From the NCBI GenBank assembly GCA_017883345.1, contig JADGNT010000043.1:1-13240 (forward strand): a stretch of DNA of 13,240 nucleotides, in the 5' to 3' direction. Below the pieces are notes generated by a model. That model saw nothing but the letters and a program-made list of their open reading frames with translations, had not been told where the DNA came from and made no database searches. How positions within the stretch are numbered: position 1 is the stretch's first letter; each line of letters begins with the position of its first letter. The DNA comes from Candidatus Solibacter sp. GTDB taxonomy: Bacteria; Acidobacteriota; Terriglobia; Bryobacterales; Bryobacteraceae. Shown one piece after another: positions 1-7,008 of the stretch. The position numbers were made by a program, and so were the translations under genes.

Positions 1-6
1 CAGTCT

Positions 7-143
7 TGTCAGTCCCGGGGGCGCTCGTGGGTGGCGATGAAGTCAGCATGGCAGTTTTTCATGAGCTTTCGCGGGCCGAAGGCCCATCCCAACAGACAGC
101 GAATTTCCGGCAAACCGCGCCGGAAATTCATGTCAGTCCCGGG
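7..143. repeat. REP-like repeat unit with 13-bp direct repeats and hairpins
   Basis: The 13-mer TGTCAGTCCCGGG occurs at 7-19 and again at 131-143, a spacing of 124 bp. Between the copies lie a perfect 10-bp inverted repeat (GAATTTCCGG at 101-110, CCGGAAATTC at 120-129, 9-nt loop) and a short hairpin GGGCC-GAA-GGCCC at 73-85. A 40-codon minus-strand ORF (9-131) runs exactly from one direct repeat to the other, but it looks like a by-product of the repeat. The block lies downstream of the oxidoreductase operon, so the 101-129 hairpin could also help end its transcript. I infer a dispersed extragenic element; copy number elsewhere is unknown and further units may lie left of the window. Confidence 0.5.
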
Positions 144-203
144 TTTGCGGCGCATTCCTACCCGGCGCCCCCAAAACGGTTAAGCACCACTTGGCGGCCC
201 GGC

Positions 204-1664
204 TCAGACTCCCCAGAGATAGTCGTCCGCGACGCTTTCGCGGAACTCCTGGCGGCCGCGCGCCAGGGCGGCCAGATCGAGCTCGAAGAAGCGCGGATGC
301 ACCAACCGCTGGAGCGCCGCCACCACGCGATCCTGTTCCAAAATGCCGGTGGCTTCGAGCAGCGCCCCCAGCATCACCATGTTGCCCACCTTGGTAGCGC
401 CCACCTCGTCGGCCAGTTGGGTGAACGGCAGCACCACCATGCGGACGTCGCAGCGCACGCAATCGCCGGGGATTTCGCTGCCGTTATACAACACGACGCC
501 GCCCTCTTCCACCGCGGGGAGGAATTTGCGCAGCGAGGGCTCGTTCATAGCCAGCAGCACGTTGGGGCGCGACACCAGCGGCGAATCGATGGCATGATTA
601 CCCAGTCTCACGTGGCAGTTGGACGTGCCCGATCGCATCTCCGGGCCGTAGGAAGGCAGCCAGGAGACTTCGTACCCGGCCTCCAGACCCGCTTCCGCCA
701 GCACCTCGCCGAGCATCAGCACGCCCTGCCCGCCGAAGCCCGCGACTTTGATCCGCAGGTCGAGTTCCCGCGGCGGATGGGTGGCGGCCGCATCAACGCC
801 AGAGCCGTTGGCCCCATTCACCAGGCCGAGCAGCCGCGGCAGATCCTCCAGCGCCGGGGCAGCCGCCGCCAGAGGACGCGCCTGCGCTTGCTTGGTACGG
901 TCGCGCAGATTCGACAGCCCGAAGACCGCGGCCATCTCATCCTGCACGAAGCGCTGCGCTTCCACGGGCTGCATCTTCCAGATGGTGGGGCAGGGCGAGA
1001 GCACTTCCACAAAGGAGAATCCCAGGCCCTTGACCTGGTTCTCCACGGCGCGCTTGAGCACCTTGGCGGCGTGCATGATCTGCTTGTTGTTGCCCAGCGC
1101 CACGCGCTCGATAAAGACCGGCGCTTCGAGCGAATTCAACATCTCGCAGACATGCAGCGGGTAGCCGTCGTTGAGCGCGTCGCGTCCCAGCGGGGAGGTG
1201 GCCGTCTTCTTGCCGAGCGGCGTGGTGGGCGCCATCTGCCCGCCGGTCATCCCGTAGATCCCGTTGTTGACGAAGATCACCGTGATCGGTTCGCCGCGAT
1301 TGGCGGCGTGGACGATCTCCGCCGTGCCGATGGCCGCCAGGTCGCCATCCCCCTGGTAGCCGATCACGATGCTCTCCGGCCGGCTGCGTTTCACCGCCGT
1401 GGCCACCGCCGGGGCGCGCCCGTGCGCCACTTGAACGTTGCCCACGTCGAAATAGTAGTAACCGAAGACCGAGCAGCCCACCGGGCTGATCAGCACCGTG
1501 CGGTCCTGCACGCCCAGTTCGTCGATGGCCTGCGCCAGCAGTTTGGAAACGATGCCGTGCCCGCATCCCGGACAGTAGTGCGTCTGATTCTGGAGTTCGG
1601 CCTTGCGTTCGAAGGTGTCGTAAAAAGCCTCGGCCTTCTGGTGGACCACGGTGTAGCTAGCCAT
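204..1664 (-). CDS. 2-oxoacid:ferredoxin oxidoreductase, fused beta (TPP-binding) and gamma subunits
   Basis: Catalytic TPP subunit of a 2-oxoacid:ferredoxin oxidoreductase fused to its gamma subunit, 486 aa. Residues about 1-255 are the beta domain: CPGCGHG at 31-37, the TPP/Mg motif GDGD at 105-108 and [11 protein letters not shown] at 133-143. An Ala/Gly-rich linker (about 256-302) leads to the gamma domain, with GFGGQG at 309-314 and [14 protein letters not shown] at 337-350. Beta and gamma are separate polypeptides in many four-subunit enzymes; together they decarboxylate the oxoacid and form the acyl-CoA while reducing ferredoxin. The ATG is preceded by AGGAGG (1674-1679, 9-nt spacing), and the gene overlaps the end of the alpha gene by 8 bp. 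The alpha partner resembles VorB (3-methyl-2-oxobutanoate), but 2-oxoglutarate or indolepyruvate remain possible substrates. Confidence 0.93.
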   Translation of the reverse strand: MASYTVVHQKAEAFYDTFERKAELQNQTHYCPGCGHGIVSKLLAQAIDELGVQDRTVLISPVGCSVFGYYYFDVGNVQVAHGRAPAVATAVKRSRPESIVIGYQGDGDLAAIGTAEIVHAANRGEPITVIFVNNGIYGMTGGQMAPTTPLGKKTATSPLGRDALNDGYPLHVCEMLNSLEAPVFIERVALGNNKQIMHAAKVLKRAVENQVKGLGFSFVEVLSPCPTIWKMQPVEAQRFVQDEMAAVFGLSNLRDRTKQAQARPLAAAAPALEDLPRLLGLVNGANGSGVDAAATHPPRELDLRIKVAGFGGQGVLMLGEVLAEAGLEAGYEVSWLPSYGPEMRSGTSNCHVRLGNHAIDSPLVSRPNVLLAMNEPSLRKFLPAVEEGGVVLYNGSEIPGDCVRCDVRMVVLPFTQLADEVGATKVGNMVMLGALLEATGILEQDRVVAALQRLVHPRFFELDLAALARGRQEFRESVADDYLWGV

Positions 1665-2781
1665 GGATCAGTACCTCCTGCCGCCCTGCCAAGGGCTCCT
1701 TCTCTACGCGCCCTGCCGCGGGCGGCGGCAGGCAGCCCGGAAAGGTGTGCTCCAGAAACGCCAGCACATCCTCGGCGGACGGCGCGTTGCCGCCCACGCG
1801 GCTGAAGAATTCCACCGGCGTGCTCCCGGCCAGCGCCAGCCGCACATCGTCCACCATCTGGCCGGTACTGAGTTCCACCACGGCGAATGCCTTGGCATGT
1901 TTCGCCAGCTCGCGAATCTGTTGCGCCGGGAACGGGTACAGCGTGACGGGCCGCAATAGGCCCACCGCGATGCCGCGCGCCCGCGCCAACTCTACCGCCG
2001 CCTTCAGGATGCGTCCCACAATCCCGTAGCCCACCAGAACGATCTCCGCATCGCCGGTGCGCCAGCTCTCGAAGCGCACCTCGTTGCGCCCGGCTTGCTG
2101 GTACTTCTCTTCCAGCTTGCGGATGTGGCGCTCCTGGTTGTCCGGCTCCAGGTAGATGGAACTCACCAGATTCTTGCGTGTTTCCGCGTTGCCGCGCACC
2201 GCCCACTCCGGCGCCGCCGGCAGGGTAGCCCGGGAGGCAAACTCCACCGGTTCCATCATCTGCCCGATGAAGCCATCGGCCAGCACCACCACGGGATTGC
2301 GATACCGGTCGGCCAGGTCGAAGGCCCACGTGGTCAGGTCGGCCATCTCCTGTGCCGAATCCGGCGCCACCACCAGGGTGCGGTAATTGCCGTGCCCGCC
2401 GCCCTTGACGATTTGGTTGTAATCGCCCTGCTCGGGCGCGATGTTGCCCAGGCCGGGCCCGGCTCGCATGATGTCGGCAATCACGCAGGGCAATTCGGCG
2501 CCGGCCAGGTAGCTGAAGCCTTCCTGCATCAGGCTGATGCCGGGACCGCTGGACGCGGTCATCGAGCGCACGCCCGCCGCCGCCGCGCCGTACAGCATAT
2601 TGATGGCGGCCACTTCGCTTTCCGCCTGCACGAATACCCCGCCGGCCCGCGGCAGGTAGAGCGAGGCCGCCTCGGCGATCTCGCTGGCCGGGGTGATGGG
2701 ATACCCGTAAAAGGCGCGGCACCCGGCCAGTACGGCAGCCTTCACGATGGCTTCATTGCCTTTGGTCAGTTGTTTTTGCAT
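1657..2781 (-). CDS. vorB: 2-oxoacid:ferredoxin oxidoreductase alpha subunit, VorB-like
   Basis: Alpha subunit, 374 aa, containing the PFOR domain I/II fold. Visible family motifs are KGNEAI at 7-12, GYPITPASE at 26-34, [10 protein letters not shown] at 52-61, [12 protein letters not shown] at 77-88, and GPGLGN followed by GGGHGNYR at 127-134. These match the VorB branch (3-methyl-2-oxobutanoate dehydrogenase) better than KorA, so the likely reaction is oxidation of branched-chain 2-oxoacids to acyl-CoA with reduction of ferredoxin. This substrate call comes from remembered family resemblance, not a search. The start is supported by AGGAGG at 2787-2792, which overlaps the stop codon of the ferredoxin subunit; only 9 nt separate the two genes. 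The 3' end overlaps the beta-gamma gene by 8 bp, so the three genes form one tightly coupled operon. Confidence 0.93.
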   Translation of the reverse strand: MQKQLTKGNEAIVKAAVLAGCRAFYGYPITPASEIAEAASLYLPRAGGVFVQAESEVAAINMLYGAAAAGVRSMTASSGPGISLMQEGFSYLAGAELPCVIADIMRAGPGLGNIAPEQGDYNQIVKGGGHGNYRTLVVAPDSAQEMADLTTWAFDLADRYRNPVVVLADGFIGQMMEPVEFASRATLPAAPEWAVRGNAETRKNLVSSIYLEPDNQERHIRKLEEKYQQAGRNEVRFESWRTGDAEIVLVGYGIVGRILKAAVELARARGIAVGLLRPVTLYPFPAQQIRELAKHAKAFAVVELSTGQMVDDVRLALAGSTPVEFFSRVGGNAPSAEDVLAFLEHTFPGCLPPPAAGRVEKEPLAGRQEVLIHG

Positions 2782-2790
2782 GCCATCCTC

Positions 2791-3033
2791 CTATGCGGCG
2801 GCGGCCAGGCGGAACACCCGGATGCCCCCCGGTTCGGGACAAACGAAGAAACAGATGCCGCACCCGGTGCACCCCACGCCCGCGTAGACCGCCGGACGGT
2901 ACCCGTAGTGATTCAGCCCTTCCGCCAGGTGCAGCACCTTGGGAGGACAGGCCTCCACGCAAAGCCCGCAACCCTTACATTCTTCGGAGTTCATCTCGAC
3001 CGAACCGCGGTCCGGTTTGCCCATCATCGCCAT
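2791..3033 (-). CDS. 2-oxoacid:ferredoxin oxidoreductase delta subunit, 2x[4Fe-4S] ferredoxin
   Basis: Small 80-aa ferredoxin-type subunit with two [4Fe-4S] motifs: C19-x2-C22-x2-C25-x3-C29-P and C55-x2-C58-x2-C61-x3-C65-P. It carries electrons from the TPP centre of the catalytic subunits to external ferredoxin. It is the first gene of the operon, as in other VorDABC/KorDABC loci. A longer reading frame begins with GTG at 3063. I prefer the ATG at 3033 because a perfect AGGAGG (3042-3047) sits 8 nt upstream of it, and the extra ten residues of the longer form show no family feature. The stop codon lies inside the SD of the alpha gene. The Ala-rich C-terminus is unremarkable. Confidence 0.92.
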   Translation of the reverse strand: MAMMGKPDRGSVEMNSEECKGCGLCVEACPPKVLHLAEGLNHYGYRPAVYAGVGCTGCGICFFVCPEPGGIRVFRLAAAA

Positions 3034-3041
3034 GCCGCTCG

Positions 3042-3047
3042 CCTCCT
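3042..3047 (-). promoter_or_regulatory. Shine-Dalgarno site that fixes the delta-subunit start
   Basis: AGGAGG on the minus strand, 8 nt before the ATG at 3033. It argues for an 80-aa product and against the GTG start at 3063, which has no comparable site. Confidence 0.75.
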
Positions 3048-3094
3048 GGCTAGGCAGACCCACTTAAAGTTGGTGCTTAGCTTCGCCCGTAGTC

Positions 3095-3123
3095 AGTATA
3101 TATCCGGACAAGCAGGTCTACAA
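3095..3123 (-). promoter_or_regulatory. sigma70-type promoter of the oxidoreductase operon
   Basis: On the minus strand, TTGTAG (3118-3123) and TATACT (3095-3100) are separated by exactly 17 bp, a good match to the TTGACA/TATAAT consensus. Transcription would begin near 3088, about 55 nt before the ATG of the delta subunit. On the opposite strand the -35 box overlaps TACAAT (3119-3124), a possible -10 for the DUF1080 gene. Confidence 0.55.
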
Positions 3124-3169
3124 TACTAATCTACGCGCAAAGGGGCGCTTCCGGTTAAACTGATGGGAA

Positions 3170-4123
3170 ATGAAGAAATTTTGCGTGCTACCCATACTTC
3201 TTACCGCCCTAGCGGTGTCCGCCTCTGCCCAGAAGAGCCCCTATGCGGGCCGCTGGGATCTGACCGTTACGCCGCAAACCGGCAACCCTTTCCCGCAGTG
3301 GATGGAAATCACTGAAAAAGACGGCAAGCTGGAAGGCCGTTTCCAGCCGCGCGGCGGAGCCTGGCGGCCGCTGGCCGCCGCCAAGGCCGATAGCGGACAC
3401 TTGATCCTCACCCTCGCCGAAGCCACGCCGCGCGGACCGGCCACCACCTGGGACTTCACCGCCGCCGGCGACAAGCTCACTGGCGTCGAAAAGCGCGGCG
3501 AAACCGCCGGACCGCAGATCGCGGGAGTACGCGCTCCCGAACTGAAGCGCCCCATGCCCATTGCGTGGACCACCCCGGCCGCCATCTTCAACGGTAAGGA
3601 CCTCACCGGTTGGGAGCCCATCGGCAACGTCCAGAACAGCAAGTGGGTGGCGCGCGCGGGAGAACTGGTCAACGATAACCCGGTGGTGGAGGGTCAGCGC
3701 GGGCCCGGCGCGGCGAACATCAAGACCACCCAGAAATGGCAGGATTTTAAGCTGCACATCGAAGTCAACTGCCCGGAGCACGGCAACAGCGGAGTCTATC
3801 TGCGCGGCCGCTATGAGATTCAGATCGGCACCGAAGGCGGCACCCAGCCGACGCATGAGATGGGCGCGGTGTACAGTCACTATGCCGCGGCCGGAAATAT
3901 CGGCAACAAGCTCGGCGAATGGACCAGCTTCGACATTACGTTCGTGGGACGGTACGCGACCGTGATCCGCGACGGCGTCAAGATTCACGACAACGTGGAA
4001 ATCCCGGGCCCCACGGGCGGCGCGCTGGATAGCAATGAAAGCGAGCCGGGACCGTTCTTCCTGCAGGGCGATCACCAAGGCGTGATCCGCTACCGGAATA
4101 TTACGATTTCGGTACCGAAGTAA
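3170..4123 (+). CDS. Secreted DUF1080 (3-keto-disaccharide hydrolase-like) protein
   Basis: 317-aa exported protein. The N-terminus (MKK, a hydrophobic stretch to about residue 18, then SASA before Q21) is a typical signal peptide, with probable cleavage after residue 20. Residues about 22-120 form a first beta-rich region starting PYAGRWDLTV. Residues about 139-315 match DUF1080: FNGKDLTGWEP near 140-150, then NSGVYLRGRYEIQI, GEWTSFDITFVGR and a C-terminal QGDHQGVIRYRNI. DUF1080 is a concanavalin-like fold seen in many secreted acidobacterial and planctomycete proteins, and some members cleave 3-keto-glycosides. I infer a role with extracellular or periplasmic carbohydrate; the substrate is unknown. 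The SD is weak (GGGA just before the ATG). The gene stands alone, divergent from the oxidoreductase operon and convergent with amt. Confidence 0.9.
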   Translation: MKKFCVLPILLTALAVSASAQKSPYAGRWDLTVTPQTGNPFPQWMEITEKDGKLEGRFQPRGGAWRPLAAAKADSGHLILTLAEATPRGPATTWDFTAAGDKLTGVEKRGETAGPQIAGVRAPELKRPMPIAWTTPAAIFNGKDLTGWEPIGNVQNSKWVARAGELVNDNPVVEGQRGPGAANIKTTQKWQDFKLHIEVNCPEHGNSGVYLRGRYEIQIGTEGGTQPTHEMGAVYSHYAAAGNIGNKLGEWTSFDITFVGRYATVIRDGVKIHDNVEIPGPTGGALDSNESEPGPFFLQGDHQGVIRYRNITISVPK

Positions 4124-4133
4124 GAAAAATAGG

Positions 4134-4206
4134 GCCGCCGATGAACGCCGATAAACACAGATAAAACGTTTTGTGTTATCGGCGTTTATCGGCGTTCATC
4201 GGCGGC
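4134..4206. repeat. Decamer-based inverted repeat, copy 1 (between DUF1080 gene and amt)
   Basis: Perfect 23-bp inverted repeat (4134-4156 with 4184-4206); imperfect pairing continues inward almost to the centre near 4167. The left arm reads as 10-bp units (ATGAACGCCG, ATAAACACAG, ATAAAACGTT). It begins 10 nt after the stop of the DUF1080 gene, in a convergent gap, and is followed by a T-run (4215-4220). That suits a transcription terminator working in one or both directions. Related copies lie at 6766-6994 and 12723-12803. Confidence 0.85.
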
Positions 4207-4233
4207 TGAATCTGTTTTTTGCTTTTCCCAACC

Positions 4234-4269
4234 CTAGAACATGTTCCACAGAAACTGATTGTAGACTTC
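4234..4269 (-). pseudogene. glnA 3'-end remnant (last 11 codons plus stop)
   Basis: On the minus strand this reads EVYNQFLWNMF followed by TAG, exactly the last 11 residues of the intact glutamine synthetase at 7009-8442. At the DNA level 34 of 37 positions match (4234-4270 against 7009-7045), and the three differences are silent. Similarity stops abruptly at 4270: the next bases toward amt do not resemble glnA. The non-coding side also resembles the glnA 3' flank (GGCTGAAT, then a C/T-rich stretch ending TCCC). It lies 31 nt beyond the amt stop on the same strand. I infer that a second glnA-like gene stood downstream of amt and was deleted, or that a glnA tail moved together with the adjacent repeat. 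Confidence 0.85.
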
Positions 4270-4300
4270 GGCTAGCCACGCGTTACCTTGGCGGTTCCCG

Positions 4301-5965
4301 CTACTTCACCGACTGGAGCGCATCTTCCGGATAGGCGTGCATGCCGAACTCCGGCAGATCGAGCCCTTCCACTTCCGATTCCGGCGGGACGCGCATCGAC
4401 TTCACCGCGTTGACGGCTTTGAAAACAACGAAGGTCAGGCCGAACGCCCACACTGCGCAGATCGTCGCCCCGATCAACTGGACGACGAACTGTTTGGAGT
4501 CGCCGTAAAACAGTCCGGTCACGCCCTGCCCGGCCTTTCCGAGGTAGCTGGTGGCGCCAACGCCGTTCCAGCCCGAGCCGTAGGTGCCGTCGGCGAAGAG
4601 GCCGACCGAGAGGCCGCCGAGAATGCCGCAGAAGCCATGGACGGAGATGGCGCCGCAGGGGTCGTCGATCTTGGTCACCCGCTCGTTGAAAAGCACGCCC
4701 CCGCAAACCACGGCGCCGGCGAGCACGCCAATGATCATGGCGGAGGTAGGACCGACAAAGGCGCACGGCGCGGTGATGGCCACTAATCCCGCCAGCATGC
4801 CGTTGCACGCCATGGTGACGTCGGGCTTGCCGAACATGAGATACCAGATCAACATGGCGGCGGCCGATCCGGCGACGGCCGCGAGGTTGGTGTTGACGGC
4901 CACCACGGCGATCCGCAAATCGGTCGCGCCCAGTGTGGAGCCGGGGTTGAAGCCCATCCAGCCGAACAGCAGGATGAACGTCCCGGTGACCACGAAGACC
5001 AGGTTGTGCGCGGGGAAGGCGCGGGGCTTGCCGTCGGCGCCGTACTTGCCGAGGCGCGGACCGAGGATCATCGCCAGGGCCATCGCAGAAAAGCCGCCGA
5101 TCGCATGCACCACGGTCGAGCCCGCGAAGTCCACGTATCCGTGTCCCAGGTTCATGCTGGAACCGAGTTGCGAGAGCCAGCCTCCGCCCCATGCCCAGCA
5201 TCCGAAGATCGGATAGAGAAGCGCCCCCATGAACAATTCACAGAGCAGGAACGCCCAGAACGTGATGCGCTCGCAGATGGCGCCGACGATGATGTAGCCG
5301 GCGGTTTCCATGAACACCACCTGGAACAGCGTGAGGCAGTTGCTGCCGGCGTCATAGCCGGGTCCGGCGAGGAAGAAGCCTTTCCCGCCGAGGAAGCCCC
5401 ACTGCCCGCTACCCAGCAGGAACTGGTTGAGCGTCGGTGTGCCGCCGATATTCGAAGGCGCATTGTTGATCGCCACCGCGCCGAACTGAAACGCGTAGCC
5501 GATGGCGTAGTAGGCGAGGAAAGCGAAGACATACGCCGCGAAGTTGAGCATCATCAGGTGGGCGGCGTTTTTCTTGCGCACCAGGCCGCAAGTCAGCAGC
5601 GCGAAGCCGGCCTGCATGAACAGTACCAGGTAGCCGGTGTTCAGGGTCCAGGCAACGTTGGTGCCGATGCGGGTGTGGCCCACCGAATCGGCCAGCTTCA
5701 TGGCGAGCGGCTCTTTGGCGGCCTGGGCCTGGAAGTCGTCGAAATCCTTTTTTGCCTGCTGGTAGGTGGGCGCCGTCTTATCGGCCGGCTCGGAAACAAC
5801 GAAGCTGTTGCCCCCGCCATCGACCGCGTTGGTCTTGTCTCCGGTAGCGATTCCCGCCGGGTCGGGCTTTGGCGGCGCCGTTTGGGCGGTACATGGGGTA
5901 AGGAATAAGGCGAGGATACCGGCGGCGGCAAGCGCGGTTCCCACCGATCGTTTGAGTGACTTCAC
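4301..5965 (-). CDS. amt: Ammonium transporter Amt with signal peptide and N-terminal extension
   Basis: 554-aa Amt/MEP/Rh-family ammonium channel of the inner membrane. Family marks include TLNTGYLVLFMQAGFALL (107-124) in the first core helix, AICERI (229-234), DFAGSTVVH (279-287) and DDPCGAISVHGFCGILGG (434-451). His287 and His443 correspond to the twin-histidine pair of the conducting pore (E. coli H168 and H318). The protein begins with a signal peptide (hydrophobic 9-24, TPCTAQ) and then about 70 hydrophilic residues before the first core helix, making it longer than the usual 400-450 aa. The start is GTG at 5965, with AAGGAG at 5976-5981, 10 nt upstream. The gene is divergent from the PII gene glnB instead of forming the common glnK-amtB operon. 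An overlapping minus-strand frame at 4272-5201 is a shadow. Confidence 0.95.
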   Translation of the reverse strand: MKSLKRSVGTALAAAGILALFLTPCTAQTAPPKPDPAGIATGDKTNAVDGGGNSFVVSEPADKTAPTYQQAKKDFDDFQAQAAKEPLAMKLADSVGHTRIGTNVAWTLNTGYLVLFMQAGFALLTCGLVRKKNAAHLMMLNFAAYVFAFLAYYAIGYAFQFGAVAINNAPSNIGGTPTLNQFLLGSGQWGFLGGKGFFLAGPGYDAGSNCLTLFQVVFMETAGYIIVGAICERITFWAFLLCELFMGALLYPIFGCWAWGGGWLSQLGSSMNLGHGYVDFAGSTVVHAIGGFSAMALAMILGPRLGKYGADGKPRAFPAHNLVFVVTGTFILLFGWMGFNPGSTLGATDLRIAVVAVNTNLAAVAGSAAAMLIWYLMFGKPDVTMACNGMLAGLVAITAPCAFVGPTSAMIIGVLAGAVVCGGVLFNERVTKIDDPCGAISVHGFCGILGGLSVGLFADGTYGSGWNGVGATSYLGKAGQGVTGLFYGDSKQFVVQLIGATICAVWAFGLTFVVFKAVNAVKSMRVPPESEVEGLDLPEFGMHAYPEDALQSVK

Positions 5966-5975
5966 GATTGACTCT

Positions 5976-5981
5976 CTCCTT
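5976..5981 (-). promoter_or_regulatory. Shine-Dalgarno site supporting the amt GTG start
   Basis: AAGGAG on the minus strand, 10 nt upstream of the GTG at 5963-5965. It places the start so that the protein begins with a proper signal peptide (MKSLKRSVG and following). Confidence 0.65.
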
Positions 5982-6138
5982 CAATTAACTTTCCTGGCTT
6001 ATCGCCCACAGGGCTGAGGTTAGAGCCACACAAAGAGCGATTGCAGAACGTCTCGCTGGCGTTATGGGCTCCAGATTACGGCACCCGCGCCCGAAATGCC
6101 AATCGAAAGTTTTGATGAGTGTTATAGAAAGATTACAG

Positions 6139-6162
6139 GCACTGCCAGCGGGCAGTTAGTGC
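6139..6162. promoter_or_regulatory. Hairpin or operator-like palindrome in the amt-glnB divergent region
   Basis: ACTGCC (6141-6146) and GGCAGT (6151-6156) form a 6-bp inverted repeat around AGCG, flanked by GCAC and GTGC with a TTA bulge. A further GTTAT/ATAAC pair brackets it at 6121-6125 and 6166-6170. It lies in the 276-bp gap between two divergent nitrogen genes, so it may bind a regulator shared by both. It does not match the NtrC consensus spacing, and I found no convincing -24/-12 or -35/-10 pair here. Confidence 0.3.
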
Positions 6163-6229
6163 ATGATAACTGTTCAGCCGGCTTGTCCGCCCGCGTTTCA
6201 TGCGTGGGTGGCGCGCCGGCCATCAATCG

Positions 6230-6235
6230 AAGGAG
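6230..6235 (+). promoter_or_regulatory. Shine-Dalgarno site that fixes the glnB GTG start
   Basis: AAGGAG, 6 nt before GTG at 6242. It selects the standard 112-aa PII over a 126-residue reading from ATG at 6200. Confidence 0.75.
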
Positions 6236-6241
6236 TCACGA

Positions 6242-6580
6242 GTGAAGAAACTGGAAGCTATTGTTCAGCCCTTCAAACTGGACGACGTCAAGGAAGCTCT
6301 CCTCGCCATCGGGGTCGATGGCATGACGCTCTCTGAAGTCCGCGGCCACGGCAGGCAGAAAGGCCACTCGGAAATGTACCGGGGCCAGGAATACAATGTG
6401 GACCTGCTGCCCAAGGTGAAAGTGGAGGTGGTCATTCCCGACGCCCGCCTGGAGGAGGTGCTCACCACGCTGGCCGCCGCCGCGCGCACCGGCAAAATCG
6501 GCGACGGCAAAATTTTCGTCTACGAAGTGGCTCAAGCCATCCGCATCCGCAACGGCGATCAGGGCGACGCCGCCATCTGA
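6242..6580 (+). CDS. glnB: Nitrogen regulatory protein PII
   Basis: 112-aa PII signal-transduction protein, the canonical length. It starts VKKLEAIVQPFKLDDVKEAL. The T-loop includes GHGRQKGHSEMYRGQEY with Tyr46 and Tyr51; Tyr51 is the residue uridylylated in proteobacteria. The B-loop TGKIGDGKIFV (about 83-93) binds ATP/ADP. PII senses 2-oxoglutarate and the ATP/ADP ratio and controls Amt, glutamine synthetase and other targets. The start is GTG at 6242, supported by AAGGAG at 6230-6235 (6-nt spacing) and by the conserved N-terminus. An ATG at 6200 in the same frame would add 14 residues foreign to the family. It is divergent from amt and followed by a small membrane ORF. I cannot tell GlnB from GlnK from sequence alone. 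Confidence 0.95.
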   Translation: MKKLEAIVQPFKLDDVKEALLAIGVDGMTLSEVRGHGRQKGHSEMYRGQEYNVDLLPKVKVEVVIPDARLEEVLTTLAAAARTGKIGDGKIFVYEVAQAIRIRNGDQGDAAI

Positions 6581-6593
6581 TCGCCACATTGCG

Positions 6594-6755
6594 ATGCAGG
6601 CGAACAGGAAAACGCTCGGCACCCGGGCCGTCGCCGCGACACTGATCCTGCTCGCATTCACCACCCTTGCGTTCGCCCTGTCCAGGCAAGACGTGCCGAT
6701 GATTGCGCTCGGCCTCCTGCTGGCCGCAACCTCGATGGAAGTGCTGCGCCGCTAA
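6594..6755 (+). CDS. Small two-helix membrane protein (53 aa), hypothetical
   Basis: A 53-codon ORF starts 13 nt after the glnB stop. It encodes a positively charged N-terminus (MQANRKTLGTR), a hydrophobic helix at about 12-29 (AVAATLILLAFTTLAFAL), a short SRQD turn, a second hydrophobic stretch at about 34-47 and a basic end (EVLRR). The pattern of charged ends and two helices fits a small inner-membrane protein co-transcribed with glnB. There is no clear SD and the start is uncertain; the frame stays open and GC-rich at third positions. I do not recognise a family. Its place directly behind the PII gene is suggestive, but any link to PII or Amt is speculation. Confidence 0.5.
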   Translation: MQANRKTLGTRAVAATLILLAFTTLAFALSRQDVPMIALGLLLAATSMEVLRR

Positions 6756-6765
6756 AAGGAAAGCA

Positions 6766-6994
6766 TTCAGCCACAGATGAACACCGATGAACACATAGCG
6801 GCAAGCCGCAAACAGAACATCGCGCAGAATAACGCGGCGGCGCGGAGGAGGAATGCCCCCACGAATGGGGGCATAGCAGCCTGGAAGGCTACGCTACGGT
6901 GGAATCGTCGCGGCGCACGAATAAATGAATTGTTAGTAGTACAGATAAAACCAACTTGCTTATCCGTGTTTATCTGTGTTGATCTGTGGCTGAA
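6766..6994. repeat. Decamer-based inverted repeat, copy 2, interrupted by a hairpin cluster
   Basis: The outer arms 6766-6794 and 6966-6994 are inverted repeats matching at 26 of 29 positions (TTCAGCCACAGAT at the outer end, then 10-bp ATGAACAC-type units). Unlike the other two copies, the arms are about 170 bp apart. The interior holds GCGGC-AA-GCCGC (6798-6809), a perfect 9-bp stem ATGCCCCCA-CGAA-TGGGGGCAT (6853-6874) and AGCCT-GGA-AGGCT between TAGC and GCTA (6874-6896). ACAGATAAAAC near 6941-6951 resembles an inner piece of the repeat. It fills the convergent gap between the glnB-side ORF and glnA and contains no credible gene. Confidence 0.8.
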
Positions 6995-7008
6995 TTTGCT
7001 TCTCCCGG

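Noticed and set aside
6..1805. 599-codon plus-strand ORF, and long plus-strand frames opposite other genes (2095-3129, 5006-5908, 7489-8457)
   Set aside because: They are antisense shadows of the oxidoreductase, amt and glnA genes, His/Arg/Ala-rich as expected from high-GC antisense frames, without recognisable motifs.
4272..5201. 309-codon minus-strand ORF overlapping amt
   Set aside because: It is an Arg-rich alternate frame of amt. The amt frame carries all family motifs.
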